From Leptidea sinapis (lineage: Eukaryota > Arthropoda > Insecta > Lepidoptera > Pieridae), in assembly GCF_905404315.1 (NCBI RefSeq), contig NC_066283.1, forward strand, positions 5,952,001 through 6,016,000: 64,000 nt of DNA. Reading direction: 5' to 3'. The notes beneath the pieces were generated by a model, which saw only the letters and a program-made list of their open reading frames with translations, did not search any database and was not told where the DNA came from. Of the stretch, positions 11,450 through 22,800 are shown piece after piece; position 1 is the first letter of the stretch; each line of letters opens with the position of its first letter. A program made the position numbers and the translations under genes.

Positions 11450-12502
11450 AAAAATGACACTTATTATGCAATTTACAACTTACCACAATTTCGGGAAAGA
11501 TGCGCTTTATTGAGATGAAGTGGCAAACAAATCGATGCAACAATAATATTGAATCGTTTTAAGTTACTGAATAGATAAAATGATAAATGTAAGTAAATCA
11601 GAAAAAACCTCAAAGGATATTCAGTGCATATTATAAGCTTTTTAACTTATTAAAAACGCAGCTTTTTTTAGCAATAAAAGCGGGATTCTCCCTGATATTA
11701 AGACACCAAATCAGACAAAAAAGTAGGCTATGTCTTTTGCCAAGCTCTAGTCTATCGCTGTACCAAATTTCATCATAATCGGTTCAGTAGCTCCGGCGTA
11801 AAAGCGTAACTAACAAACTTACATTCACATTTATTATAAAGATTATAAGGATTACTGAATCTACCATATTATGTTCGGAAAAAGTAGAGCTCGTAAGAAG
11901 AACATACAAGATACGGCCACACTCCTTTCAATCAAATAGATTATTTTACAATTATGTATATTACAGCATAACAAATTAGTTTCTAAGGTGGCCCAGCAAT
12001 CTTGACCGATCAGCTGATCTTTGTGTTCTGATATAAGTGCCATGCATGCATTCATATTGGCTTTCCGGCTTTCCCATAAATTTCTTCATGCTCGTTGAGT
12101 AATTTTGTGAAAAGCGCTGTACTTCGTTGACAAACGTGACGTTGACGATGACGTAAGAAAGACTCTAAGGGTATGTTCCGATATGCACTACGACCACTGT
12201 ACAGTGTGACGTCAATTTAGTATACCGTTCCTTTATAGCCAGTTATACTGGTTACTATTTAAAACCGAACGCAATCCCGTATACTGTCAGCCGCATTTTT
12301 TGACGCAACATTCAAATGAGTGTATTAAAGTTTTCTAGTTCATTAAAAAGAAACTGTTGTTGGAGTACTGTCAAATTAAAAATATTTGGGTTAAACTGTA
12401 GGTATTATTTATAAAGCGTTAGGCACTCGAGTGGTTTTGACTGATCACGTGATCAAAGTACTGCGAGTACATTACCTCGAAAACGCCAGTGCTCACAGTA
12501 GA

Positions 12503-12510
12503 ATATGGCC
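12503..12510. repeat. hAT target-site duplication, left
   Basis: ATATGGCC, identical to 15894-15901. Confidence 0.93.
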
Positions 12511-12865
12511 TAGGGTTTGTTCCCGGGAATTCTCGTCCCGGGAATTCCCGGGAAATCGGTCGGTCTCGTACCCGGGAAATTCAGCTCGAGAAAAGTCGAG
12601 ACATCGAGAAGTTTAAATAAACATTTTTACGCTTAGCTTTCTTTGTAAATGCGAGGCGGCAGCGGCATCCTTTGACAGCACGGCTCGTGCCTGTCGGTAT
12701 CCTTTGTTTTTGCCGACAAACGCAAGCGCGACGCGGCCCCAGTTGTATTTTGTTCATTCGTGTTTCAACTCCCACCGTGTTCGGAACGGTCGGATCATAA
12801 ACCCAGCATAGTGAGTGTATTTACTATTTAGTGACGCACGAGTTATAGAATCGCAGAACAAACAG

Positions 12866-13342
12866 GTAAGTATTGTTATTATTTATTTAAATAGTTTAAG
12901 TGTTTGTTTTGTTTTGTAAGTACTTTTGTATTACCAAAATAATATTTTTGTTTAAAATGAATAGGTATGTTAAAGAAATAAAACTTTTGTTTTTAATCAA
13001 ATAAGAGAATTGTTAGTGCATAAATATTTACCGATTTCATTAATTGCATTTGTATTGCAGATGTTGTAATAATCCCACAAAAGCCTAAAGTTCTAAACTA
13101 AACTATACTAATATTAAGACGTTGTTTTATGGCAATTTATCTACTACAAATAACACAAAACGTATCCAACCAATCCTACCAAACGTAGTATACAAAAGGA
13201 CACAGCTATTTTTTCATCATCACCATCAGCCTAACCTAACCACATCAACCCCCTGCTGGGCATAGGCCTTACCACTGTTGCGTCAGCTATTTTGTAGGTA
13301 CTAAACCAAAATACTTACTAATTCTTGAACTGTTTGTTCTAG
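12866..13342 (+). other. Probable 5' UTR intron of the hAT transposase gene
   Basis: Donor aacag|gtaagt at 12866 and acceptor tgttctag at 13342, 22 bases before the transposase ATG. The intron contains a scrap of a common lepidopteran repeat (catcatcaccatcagcc, ctgctgggcataggcc near 13215-13275). Prediction only. Confidence 0.5.
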
Positions 13343-13364
13343 ATTTTACAACTAATGAACCAAA

Positions 13365-15299
13365 ATGGAAACTTCCAAAGTTTGGAAATATTTCAAGAAA
13401 AATAAGGACGCCTCAAATGCGCAATGTCTAAAATGTCCTAAAACCATAGCCTGTAAAGGATCAAACACAAGCGGACTAGTGAGGCATTTAGCTCATGTAC
13501 ACAAAATTGATGTAAGATCCACCGAGGTTCAAATGGACACAGAAGAAGCATCTACCAGTTCGTCTAGTTCCGGGGTGACGGCACCAAAAAAATTAAGAAG
13601 TGATTTTGAAACTATGCACGTACAGCAAACACTGAAATTTGACGTTCAACCCAGAAAATCGTTTGGTGAAATTTTAGCTAAACTTTCAGCCCAAGATGGT
13701 TTTACTATAAGAGGCATTACTAAAAGTGAATTTATCCGTGAATCACTTGCTGCCAAGGGGTATAAACTTCCAAAGACCCAAACCGAAGTTATGAACCTAA
13801 TATTGAAGTTTTATGATGAAAAGGAGAAAGAGATGATAAAAGAGCTTTCTCAGCTTTGCACATCAGGAAACCGGCTAAGTGTGACAATTGACGAGTGGAC
13901 GAGCATACGAAACAGACGATATTTTAGCGTCTGTGTTCATACAGCAGAGGCAAAAGTTTACAATTTGGGGCTAGTTTACATACCCGGAAAATGCGGTGCC
14001 GCAGAGGTTAGAGAAATAGTAGAGGAGCGTTTGAAATACTTTGGGGTAAACTTCGAGCATTATGTCTTGGCCGTAACAAGCGACGGGCCAAATGTTATGA
14101 AAAAATTTGGCAGAGAGAGCCCCTGTGAGATGGTCCTCTGTGTAAACCATGCCATCCATTTGGCGATTCTTGATACCTTTTGCAAAAAAAAAACAGTAAC
14201 TACAGTTGCTAGAAGAAACACACCTGTTAGCGACGATGAACACAGCAGCTCTGATGAAGCCAGCACTGATAACGATGACGAAGAATCTGATGATGAATCT
14301 ATATTGCAGCCTATTGACGACATAAACAAAGTGCTAAATGAGACCCGTTCGATCATAAGATTTTTCAGAAAGAGTCCCCTTAGAAATATCACACTACAAA
14401 AACATGTGAAGACTGAATTCGGGGCCGAACTAGTCTTATTACAGGATGTCAGAACTAGGTGGAATTCAATGCTAACAATGATTGAGCGTTCCTTGAAGTT
14501 AAAAAATTCCATTAAAAAAGCCTTGATTGATTTAGATAGCTCATTTAAATGGAAGGAGGAAAATATTCCTATACTACAAAAATTGCGGTTGATATTGACG
14601 CCAACTAAACTTGCAGTTGAAGCATTGAGCAGACAAGATGCCAATTTACTAACTGCAGAGGCTATAACAGATGTGTTGCTAAAACAATTAGAAAGTATCG
14701 ACGACCCTTTGGCTCTTCAGTTAGTAGAATCTCTTAAAATGAAAATATCACATCGTCGGAATACACCTCTAATATCGCTGCTACGCTACCTAAACAGCCC
14801 CGATAATTTTATTCTCAAAAAGAGTGCTTATTTTACCCATAATAGCAAGACATTTTTAATTGGGTACGCTGAAGACTTATTCAATCGTCTATACCCCACT
14901 GTTCCCACTACTACAGAACCTTCGACAGGAAATAATTCAGAAGTTGTCGAAGCAGGCGTAAGCGAATCAGAAACTGAACAAGACAGCTTTGCAGCTCAAT
15001 TAGAGAGAGCAATAAAAGGTGTTTCGAGAAATGGTGAATCAACTAATGCTATGGTGCTTTCCAAATCAATTATAAAAAAAGAGTTTTTGCTATTTGAAAA
15101 AACAGGCAAGAGGACCCCTAATCTGGAAACACTATACAAAGCATTAATTTCAGTCAAGCTGACTTCAACAGAAAATGAAAGGGTATTTTCCATATCGGGA
15201 AATGTGGTCAGTAAGATTAGGAGCCGGCTGTCTGATAAATCTATAAACTCTTTGGTTTATCTTAAGGCATATTTCATAAGAATTAATAAGCAGGCTTAA
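13365..15299 (+). CDS. hAT transposase, 644 aa, intact
   Basis: A DNA-binding transposase that cuts and pastes the surrounding element. Residues 5-46 form a BED zinc finger (C21, C24, H41, H46). The RNase H-like core shows D176 in SVTIDEWTS and D240 in AVTSDGPNV; CVNH follows and TRWNSML carries the conserved Trp near 366. The C-terminal hAT dimerisation region contains TENERVFSISG, whose second Glu (about 605) is the expected third catalytic residue, followed by SRLSDKSINSLVYLKAYF. An acidic Ser/Asp run at about 291-313 is an insert of unknown role. The ORF has no stop or frameshift and its length is normal for the family. Confidence 0.93.
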   Translation: METSKVWKYFKKNKDASNAQCLKCPKTIACKGSNTSGLVRHLAHVHKIDVRSTEVQMDTEEASTSSSSSGVTAPKKLRSDFETMHVQQTLKFDVQPRKSFGEILAKLSAQDGFTIRGITKSEFIRESLAAKGYKLPKTQTEVMNLILKFYDEKEKEMIKELSQLCTSGNRLSVTIDEWTSIRNRRYFSVCVHTAEAKVYNLGLVYIPGKCGAAEVREIVEERLKYFGVNFEHYVLAVTSDGPNVMKKFGRESPCEMVLCVNHAIHLAILDTFCKKKTVTTVARRNTPVSDDEHSSSDEASTDNDDEESDDESILQPIDDINKVLNETRSIIRFFRKSPLRNITLQKHVKTEFGAELVLLQDVRTRWNSMLTMIERSLKLKNSIKKALIDLDSSFKWKEENIPILQKLRLILTPTKLAVEALSRQDANLLTAEAITDVLLKQLESIDDPLALQLVESLKMKISHRRNTPLISLLRYLNSPDNFILKKSAYFTHNSKTFLIGYAEDLFNRLYPTVPTTTEPSTGNNSEVVEAGVSESETEQDSFAAQLERAIKGVSRNGESTNAMVLSKSIIKKEFLLFEKTGKRTPNLETLYKALISVKLTSTENERVFSISGNVVSKIRSRLSDKSINSLVYLKAYFIRINKQA

Positions 15300-15397
15300 A
15301 GACAGTTATATTTTTCGTATTAATAGTAGATAGATATCTCTTATTTAATTAAATTAAAACTGCCAAAAATTGTGATACCATACCACCCACATAGTGA

Positions 15398-15711
15398 GAT
15401 TAGTGAGTGATCTTTAGTTATGGTGAGAAAAATTATGATTGTTTTTAGTTAAGAATTAAGATGTTTGTTTTAAGCTGATTGTTAACAGAGATTTTGTTTT
15501 TTATTAAAGATTAGTGAGATTAGTTATAATAAGAAGTATGATTGTTTTTAGTTAAGATGTTTGTTTTAAGCTGATTGTTAACAGAGATTTTGTTTTTTAT
15601 TACAGATTAGTGAGATGAGATTAGTTATGATAAGGAGAAGAAGTATGATTGTTTTTAGTTAGCAATTTTGTTTTGAGCTGATTTTTTATTGAGAACTTGT
15701 TTTTTTTGTTA
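15398..15711 (+). repeat. Three tandem repeats of about 100 bp in the hAT 3' region
   Basis: Units begin gattagtgag at 15398, 15509 and 15605 and share atgattgtttttagtt, gttttaagctgatt and acagagattttg. Unit 3 is the most diverged. Confidence 0.8.
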
Positions 15712-15893
15712 AAAATTATGTTGATTTTTTTCATGTAAACTAAACACAGTTAAATTAAAGACTCTTTTTATTAATTAAACAAAAATTTAGACGTATTTTA
15801 TTTTTTCTCGACAACCCGAGAAGACCCGAGAAATCAGGCTCGAGAAGTCTCGACACCCGAGAACTAAAAAACCTCGAGAAATCGGAAACCCTA

Positions 15894-15901
15894 ATATGGC
15901 C
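15894..15901. repeat. hAT target-site duplication, right
   Basis: ATATGGCC, identical to 12503-12510. Confidence 0.93.
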
Positions 15902-16021
15902 GCGATTTATGACCTCATAAATTTCCCTAGGGTACTGCGGCAGTAAACAGTCCATAACGGAACGAATTTTTCTACAGTGATGCACTGTGCAGTGCTCGCA
16001 GTGCATATCGGAACATACCCT

Positions 16022-16732
16022 CAATTTTGTAAAAGTCGAACTAATTGTATATTGAGCAGTGTTTGTTTAAGAACGCACTGATGATAATTTTGCCCTAAAA
16101 TAGCGATTCGCAACTTCGGTTGTTTTGAAACTGGACTGTGAAGAGTTGCCAGTGTCATTCTATCGACATGAGCATTGTATATTGGTCTCAGTAATATTAG
16201 TACGCTTCACTTTAGGCCATTTATGAAACGCAAATAATAAAATGATAATCACTTATCTTCATTAAGGCGTAGAGTAAGCAGAAAACACGCAAACAAGGTG
16301 TTTTTAGACAAGTTTTGTGGTGAAAATATAGCATTTGCAGCTATGAACACTACTTTATCCTGTTACACATACCCTTAAGTCTTACTTGTAGGTTGCTAAT
16401 GCTTGCTGTTAGTTAAACTTAACACTCCAGAGCTATTATGAACTACCAGTTTTGTTTGCAGTTAAACAAGTATACTGCTTTCATAAAAGTTGTTCTAATA
16501 GCTTTTACTTTTTTGTGTTGGTACAATTTTTAAGATTAGTAATCTATAATGAGGATTGTAAGCAATTAAACTGTTAGCGCCTGTTAAAATGTTAAATTTA
16601 GGACGCAAGAATTTTGAAAATATTGGCTTTGTTACATAGGAGCTGTAAACTCATATCGCTCAAGGACGCCGGCATTTTGTGTCGCCTTAAACATTACAAA
16701 ATTCTCCCATTCATTCATAAAATTTTTTGCAG
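16022..16732. other. Unannotated stretch before lev-9 exon 1
   Basis: Intronic if an upstream exon exists. No ATG followed by a hydrophobic leader and a phase-1 donor was found. A T-rich tract leads into the exon 1 acceptor. Confidence 0.45.
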
Positions 16733-16890
16733 TGTCGTCGCTACCCAGTCCGACCACAGACGACGATGATGATGAAGATGATACGACACCGAGCCGAGCT
16801 GACGCCGATGATGATGGCCGCATCTACAAGAACCCCAGGAACTCACCCTCCGCCCAGTGTCCCAGAGACGAAGAACAAGCCACATTGCTT
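16733..16890 (+). CDS. lev-9: lev-9-like exon 1 (first exon recognised): Asp-rich segment
   Basis: The acceptor follows a T-rich tract ending ttttttgcag and the donor is gtgagt. With two bases completing a codon from an unseen upstream exon, the frame reads SSLPSPTT, a run of Asp/Glu, RIYKNPRNSPSAQCPRDEEQ, then ATLL, and ends in phase 0. The first WAP cysteine lies in the CPRDEE motif. Another frame is also open but gives Met-rich nonsense that does not join the next exon. Confidence 0.85.
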
Positions 16891-19800
16891 GTGAGTACCA
16901 AACCATGAAAACAACAAGAAATACTTTTTTTTATACACAAATAAAGGGGGTTATCACTTTAAAAACATAACATATTGTTTAGATTTACAAGAGCGACATC
17001 TCAAGTCAATTTCCTAATATGCAAATATTGGGGTTGAGCAGGTTATCAACTGTAAAGTAGATCCTATAAAAGAAGCCACAACCTGAGAGTTGAACAAAGA
17101 AAACAGAATTTTGTAACGAGGCGGTACTCGAACGGTTGGCTCAGTTGGTTAGAGCACCGGCACGGAACGCCGGAGGTCGTGGGTTCGAGTCCCGCATCGT
17201 TCATAAAATTTTGTTTTTCAAATTTTATTTGTGTATTGATCCTAGAAGTAAGTGTCATCACTTTAAAAACATAACATATTGTTTACTTTTTTTTATGACA
17301 ATAGGGACGAGACGAGTAGGACGTTCAGTCAGTTCAGTTGGTAATTGATACGCGCTGCCCATTACAAGCTACTTTTAAAAGGATTAAAACGCGTGTAATT
17401 ATAACTTTGTTTTGCCATTCGATTTATAAAAATAACATTTTTATTATTGTTTTAGTTAACCCGACGAAATAATAATAAAATATGTAGTTAGTTTTACGCA
17501 AAAATCTAATGTTACATAGTTACAATTACGCACATTTTAATCCTTATTTTATGGAATAGGAGGACAAACGAGCGTGCGGGTCACCTGGTGTTAAGTGATC
17601 ACCGCCGCCCACATTCTCTTGCAACACCAGAGGAATCACAAGAGCGTTGCCGGCCCTTAAGGAAGGAGTACGCGCTTTTTTTGAAGGTACCCATGTCGTA
17701 TCGTCCCAGAAACACCGCACAAGGAAGCTCATTCCACAGCTTTGTAGTACGTGGAAGAAAGCTCCTTGAAAACCGCACTGTGAAGGACCGCCACAAATCC
17801 AGATGGTGGGGATGATATCCTAACTTGTGGCGTGTCGTGCGAAGGTGGAATTTCGCGGCAGGAATCAGGTTTAACAGCTCTTCTTCCCTTTAAAAAGTGT
17901 TTTAATTAAACTATTGTCTATAAAATGTATTTGTCGTTTATGTATAAAAATATGTATAATATCTGCCTATAATACCTTAAACCTTAGACCACAAAGATTA
18001 TCCGTCATCATTTGCCATATCTAATTTGTTTCCGGTCATAATATCAACATCATATATATTTCAAATAAACGAAAAGATTAAACAGTGATTTTCTTTTCAG
18101 GGACAAAAGTGTCTCCGCAAATGTTCATCAGACGAGGACTGCAAGAGCAAGAAGAAGAAGTGCCTATGCGATGGAGCGTGTGGCATGTCCTGTATCAAAC
18201 CAGGTTAGTCGTGTCGTGTCAATGTACCTTTATGATTGCCTAGTATCTTAGATTATTTATACGTCAAGACAGAGTCTCTTGCTGCCTACCATGAACTCTT
18301 ATTCCGATTCAATTGACAACCTAAAATGAACTGCTTTGCTATTTCGTACCACGACGTGATTAGAGCTATCTAATTTAGGTCGACGTCAAATCAACTGATT
18401 AAATCGCAATGATGTCAATTGAATGTCAAAAATTATGTCAATTGTATCGCAAACTGATTTAGTTCGTTCATTCATTCGTACCTTGTGGTAATATTTCAAC
18501 CTAAACTGGATAGCTTTTGTGTCAAAGTGAGCGATTCGTAAAAAGATGCTACTTCCTAAAAGAAAAGTGAATCGTGTTGTTGCTAACTTTTAAAAAATAG
18601 TTAAAACATACAGAAGAGAAAAAAATTGTAAAACAAAATACTGAAAATAAATACCGAAAATTAAAAACTAAAGACGAGGCGAGGCAGTAAGGGCCCAGCC
18701 TGCCATATAGGCTATAGTTTAGGTACCTAAACTGAACTGCATCGGAATCGCATCGCTTATTAAAAGTTGATGGCAGGCCCTCTGGAATATTAATTTAGTG
18801 TGCGTGACAAGCTACGCCTTACAATCGCGATTTGTATGACACTGCGTGAATTGCTCAAAATAGAGGTTAATTCTAAACTTAATTTGTTTCGACGTTTTCA
18901 CAGCTGTCACAGTCTATCTAGACGTTTAAAATGATCTAAGCATAGTCCATCTGTGAGTGTAAATAAACAATATGGTCGAGGGAGGCGATGGCTGGCCCAT
19001 GCGTCATGCTTGTGGTGGCAGTATAGTCCTGTTACCAGAAATTGTTTTTAAAATTAAAGTTATTATATTTTTTAAGATTGCTAGTTAAAAGCTCGCAATA
19101 TACCTTTATTAATATAGGATGTGTGTTTTCTTGTGGAATGGGAGGACAAACGAGCGTACGGGTCACCTGGTGTTAAGTGATCACCGCCTCCCACATTCTC
19201 TTGCAACACCAGAGGAATCACAAGAGCGTTGCCGGCCTTTAAGGAAGGTGTACGCGCCCTTTTTTTGAAGGAACCCATGTCGTATCGTCCCGGAAACACC
19301 GCACAAGGAAGTTCATTCCACAGCTTTGTAGTACGAGGGAGAAAGCTCCTTGAAAACCGCACTGTGGAGGACCGCCACACATCTAGATGATGGGGATGAT
19401 ATCCTAACTTGTGGCGTGTCGTGCGAAGGTGGAATTCGGCGGCAGGAATCAGGTTAAGTTAGGTTAGGTGTTGATGTATCTGCTGTACTCAATAACTCTT
19501 GTTTTTACGTATTAATTTACATTTACTTTTTTTGACTTACTCATGTAAGTTTGAGTATTTTTGTGGCATCACTTTACATATGTGTAATTATTTGTGAAAC
19601 GATGTTTACAGAAATATTTTATTGAAAGAGTGGCAATGAGTTTCTTGGTACTTCTTCTCATAAAAGCTCAGCATCTTCCGAAGTGGTGGTAAATGTTAAA
19701 AGAAAAGAAATTTTTGGACATTTGTTAGTGTCATTTCCTTGTCCTAAATGAATAAAGTGATTTTGATTTGATTTGATTCGAATTTTAGGAGCTGTAATTG

Positions 19801-22800
19801 TAATGATTTGTGAAACAATGAATCAGTAAATATTGATTTAAAAGGTTGGCATTGACTTTCTTGGCAGTTTTTCTCATTACAGCTCAGCATTTTCTGATGT
19901 TGTGATAAATGTAAAAAATAAAAGAAAATTTTTAACATTTATAAGTTTATTATTTATTTTTTATTTTTTTTTATTTGACGACCTGTATAGCCGAGTGGTT
20001 AGCAATCCTACTTACTAAGCTAGAGGTCCCGGGTTCGAATCCCGGTAGGTGCAAGCATTTATATGATGAATATGGACGTTTGTTTCATGTTTATATGTAT
20101 GTTTATATGTTTAAGTAAGTATATTGTATTAAATATATCGTTGTCTTGCAAACCAATACACAGGCTATATAAATGCCTAATTTGGGGCAAGATAATTTGT
20201 GTAAAAAGTGTGTCAATATTATTATTATAAGTGTCATTTCCGAGACCTACATAATAAAGTGATTTTGATTTGATTAGAATTTTTTTAAATGTAATTCGGC
20301 TGATGTTATTAACTTGAAAAGTGCCCCCGGACGCAACAAAATCAAATATCACCTGTGCAGCTGTCTAGGAACATTTTTTCACGTGCGACATAAATATGGA
20401 ATGAAGTTTAATGATATTTTCAGTTAGATACGATTTTCAACTACATCTTGAGAGTACATAATGTTACACTACGCTGTTCTGTCAATGGAAAAAAATATGA
20501 TGTAAGTATTCGGGAATAATGTAGTCTAAGGGCCGTTCCCAATATTCAGTCTATCTCTTACTTGAGATAAAAATCTTAATATATATAAATCTCGTGTCAC
20601 AATGTTTGTCCTCAATGGACTCCTAAACTAATGAATGGATTTTAATGGTGATTCCTTCATGGAGTGCAGTTTGGTCCAACTTGAGAGATAGGGTAGATTT
20701 TATTTCGATTTGGGACCCATAAATATTTTTATTTTCAATATTTGTTTTGTATGGACATATTTTCTATGAGAGAATTTAGTGACGCACGGTTTGACAGTTC
20801 CGCTGTGAAACAATTTCATTCTAACAACAGGGAGCATATTTACGAAATAATTTTTGATGTTTTGAAATATAAAACAGTTGTTTTTTTACTATCTACAGTA
20901 CAACGTCTGTCGGGGCAGCTAGTGTGATATAGATATTGATACTGACACACTTTTACACAAATTATCTTGCCCCAAACTAGGCATAGCCTGTACTATGGTT
21001 GCCAGACAACGATATATTTAATACAATATATAATATAACTTGCTTAAACATACATAAATACATATAAACATCCATGACTCGGAAACAAACATCCATATTC
21101 ATCATATAAATGAATGCACCTACCGGGATTCGAACCCGGAACCTCTAGCTTAGTAGTCAGGGTCACTAACCATTCGGCTATATGGGTCGTCATATCCGTC
21201 ATAAATCAAAAATCGTAACTATCGTTGACTTTTCTGTGCCAATAAACTTATCGTCGGTACCTCACCTTATCCGTGCACGCTGTCTGACAATGGGACGATG
21301 TATTATCGCTTACCAGCGATATAAAGTTTGTATGGAAATTGCAATTCACTCGTCCCTATATAAGGCGATAAGAATGCCTTATCGGGTATATTGGGACAGC
21401 TTCAGATTATTGACAGTGGAAGGTAGTAATTTATCTCTATCTGTAGATAGTATATTGGGAACGGCCGTAAAGCCATTGGAAATGTGTAATCAAAGTAAAT
21501 GAGTTAAAAATGAAACAAAAACGTATTTCTGAATTATATTTTTATATTATGTATAGGAATAAAAACGATTAGTATTAATATCGTATTTCCGTTAACAGCT
21601 TTTACAATATCGCATTATTATTGACAATCTTTTAAAATATTAACATTACTATACGGCCATTTTCAATAACGTATCTCTAGTTACGGATACATTGCTGTCA
21701 CCGTTTGAAATAGGGGATGGCAGTTTGTATGGAAATTCGTCATTATCGAAGATATACATTTGTTCGAGAGCATTTTTTAAACTTTTACTTTCATGGCGAT
21801 GAAATAGAAAATTAAATTTCACATGGAAATACTATTAAGAGAATGTCTACAATGACAAGGGATATCCGCTGTATCGTAGAAGCCAGCAGCGGAAAGAGCA
21901 GTTTGCATGTGTATTATTAGAAAAGTATAAAGTATTCTATTCCGCCGAATTCCACCTTCGCACGACACGCCACAAGTTAGGATATCATCCCCACCATCTG
22001 GATGTGTGGCGGTCCTCCACAGTGCGGTTTTCAAGGAGCTTTCTTCCAAGTACTACAAAGCTGTGGAATGAACTTCCTTGTGCGGTGTTTCCGGGACGAT
22101 ACCACATGGGTACCTTCAAAAAAGCGCGTACACCTCCCTAAACGCCGGCAACGCTCCTGTGATTCCTCTGGTGTTGCAAGTTCAAATTCAAATATTTTTA
22201 TTCAAAATAGGATTTAATATCACTTATTGAACGTCAAAATCTACCACCCATTCAAAAGAGACTGCCTCAGACCTGAGAAGAATGGGCGCAATAAACTCAG
22301 CGGGCTATTTTTTTTAATATAAAAGAGATTGTGGGCGGCGGTGATCACTTAACAATAGGTGATCCGTACGCTCGTGTTCTCCTATTCCATAAAAAAAAGA
22401 AAAAAAAAGAACAATAAATGTCCAAAGTAACATTCGACGCGGACGAAGCCGCGGTTGATAGCTAGTATTCTTAGAAAATAATCAATATTTAGCTCGAGAG
22501 TTACTGAAAACTTCTCAGCAATAAAATCGTAACACAATTATGTAACCATATTTGAATGGAAAAGTATTGCGCATAATTTCCCTCGTGCCAACAATATCTT
22601 CTCACAAACAATTGACAGCTTATGTAACGATGAAATGATGTTATGTTACATATTCTGATCTAGTTACTTTGCTTAGACTTTGTTTATTTTAGTTCGGTTA
22701 TGGAGGAAATGAAAATGTATGTAGTATTACTCGATTCTGTACATAAAAAACATGTTCCAGCCATAGAACGAGCTATTTTAAATAGGTTTTCATATATTTG

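Larger units (their letters stand above)
9461..12337. repeat. 2.88 kb direct repeat, copy 2
   Basis: Begins at the same ttatactagctgtcccag as position 1 and ends at gttttcta (12337), after which the MITE continues intact. The start-to-start distance is 9460 bases. Internal parts are listed separately. Confidence 0.97.
12511..15893 (+). mobile_element. Complete hAT transposon with 8-bp target duplication
   Basis: Terminal repeats TAGGGTTT and AAACCCTA are flanked on both sides by ATATGGCC (12503-12510 and 15894-15901), the 8-bp duplication diagnostic of hAT. The subterminal regions are rich in cccgggaatt and ctcgagaa words, likely transposase binding sites. The body holds an uninterrupted transposase ORF, a likely 5' UTR intron and three 3' tandem repeats. 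At 3383 bp it is within the range of autonomous hAT elements and may be active or recently so. Confidence 0.93.
12169..16020. mobile_element. Harbinger-like MITE split by a hAT insertion
   Basis: Ends gggtatgttccgatatgc and gcatatcggaacataccc; the inverted repeat runs about 38 bases with three mismatches. The flanking trinucleotides are TAA and TCA, so a Harbinger TWA duplication is likely but imperfect. Removing the hAT and one target copy leaves about 461 bp with no transposase. Confidence 0.75.
20530..21467. mobile_element. Harbinger-like MITE holding two nested insertions
   Basis: Ends gggccgttcccaatatt and atattgggaacggccg form inverted repeats, flanked by TAA at 20527-20529 and 21468-21470, the 3-bp duplication typical of PIF/Harbinger. 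A Helitron (20574-20922) and a SINE-2 (20940-21191) sit inside, so the parent was about 340 bp. Confidence 0.8.

Noticed and set aside
14060..14644. 194-codon minus-strand ORF
   Set aside because: Antisense shadow of the hAT transposase.
16733..16890. Alternative open frame in exon 1 giving a Met-rich peptide
   Set aside because: It ends out of phase with exon 2, whereas the Asp-rich frame joins the WAP domain exactly.
17130..17203. True tRNA gene
   Set aside because: Repeat flanks, several dispersed copies, C at position 33 and no long variable arm fit a SINE head.
19977..20053. True tRNA gene
   Set aside because: Same reason: it heads SINE-2, which recurs with the same body.
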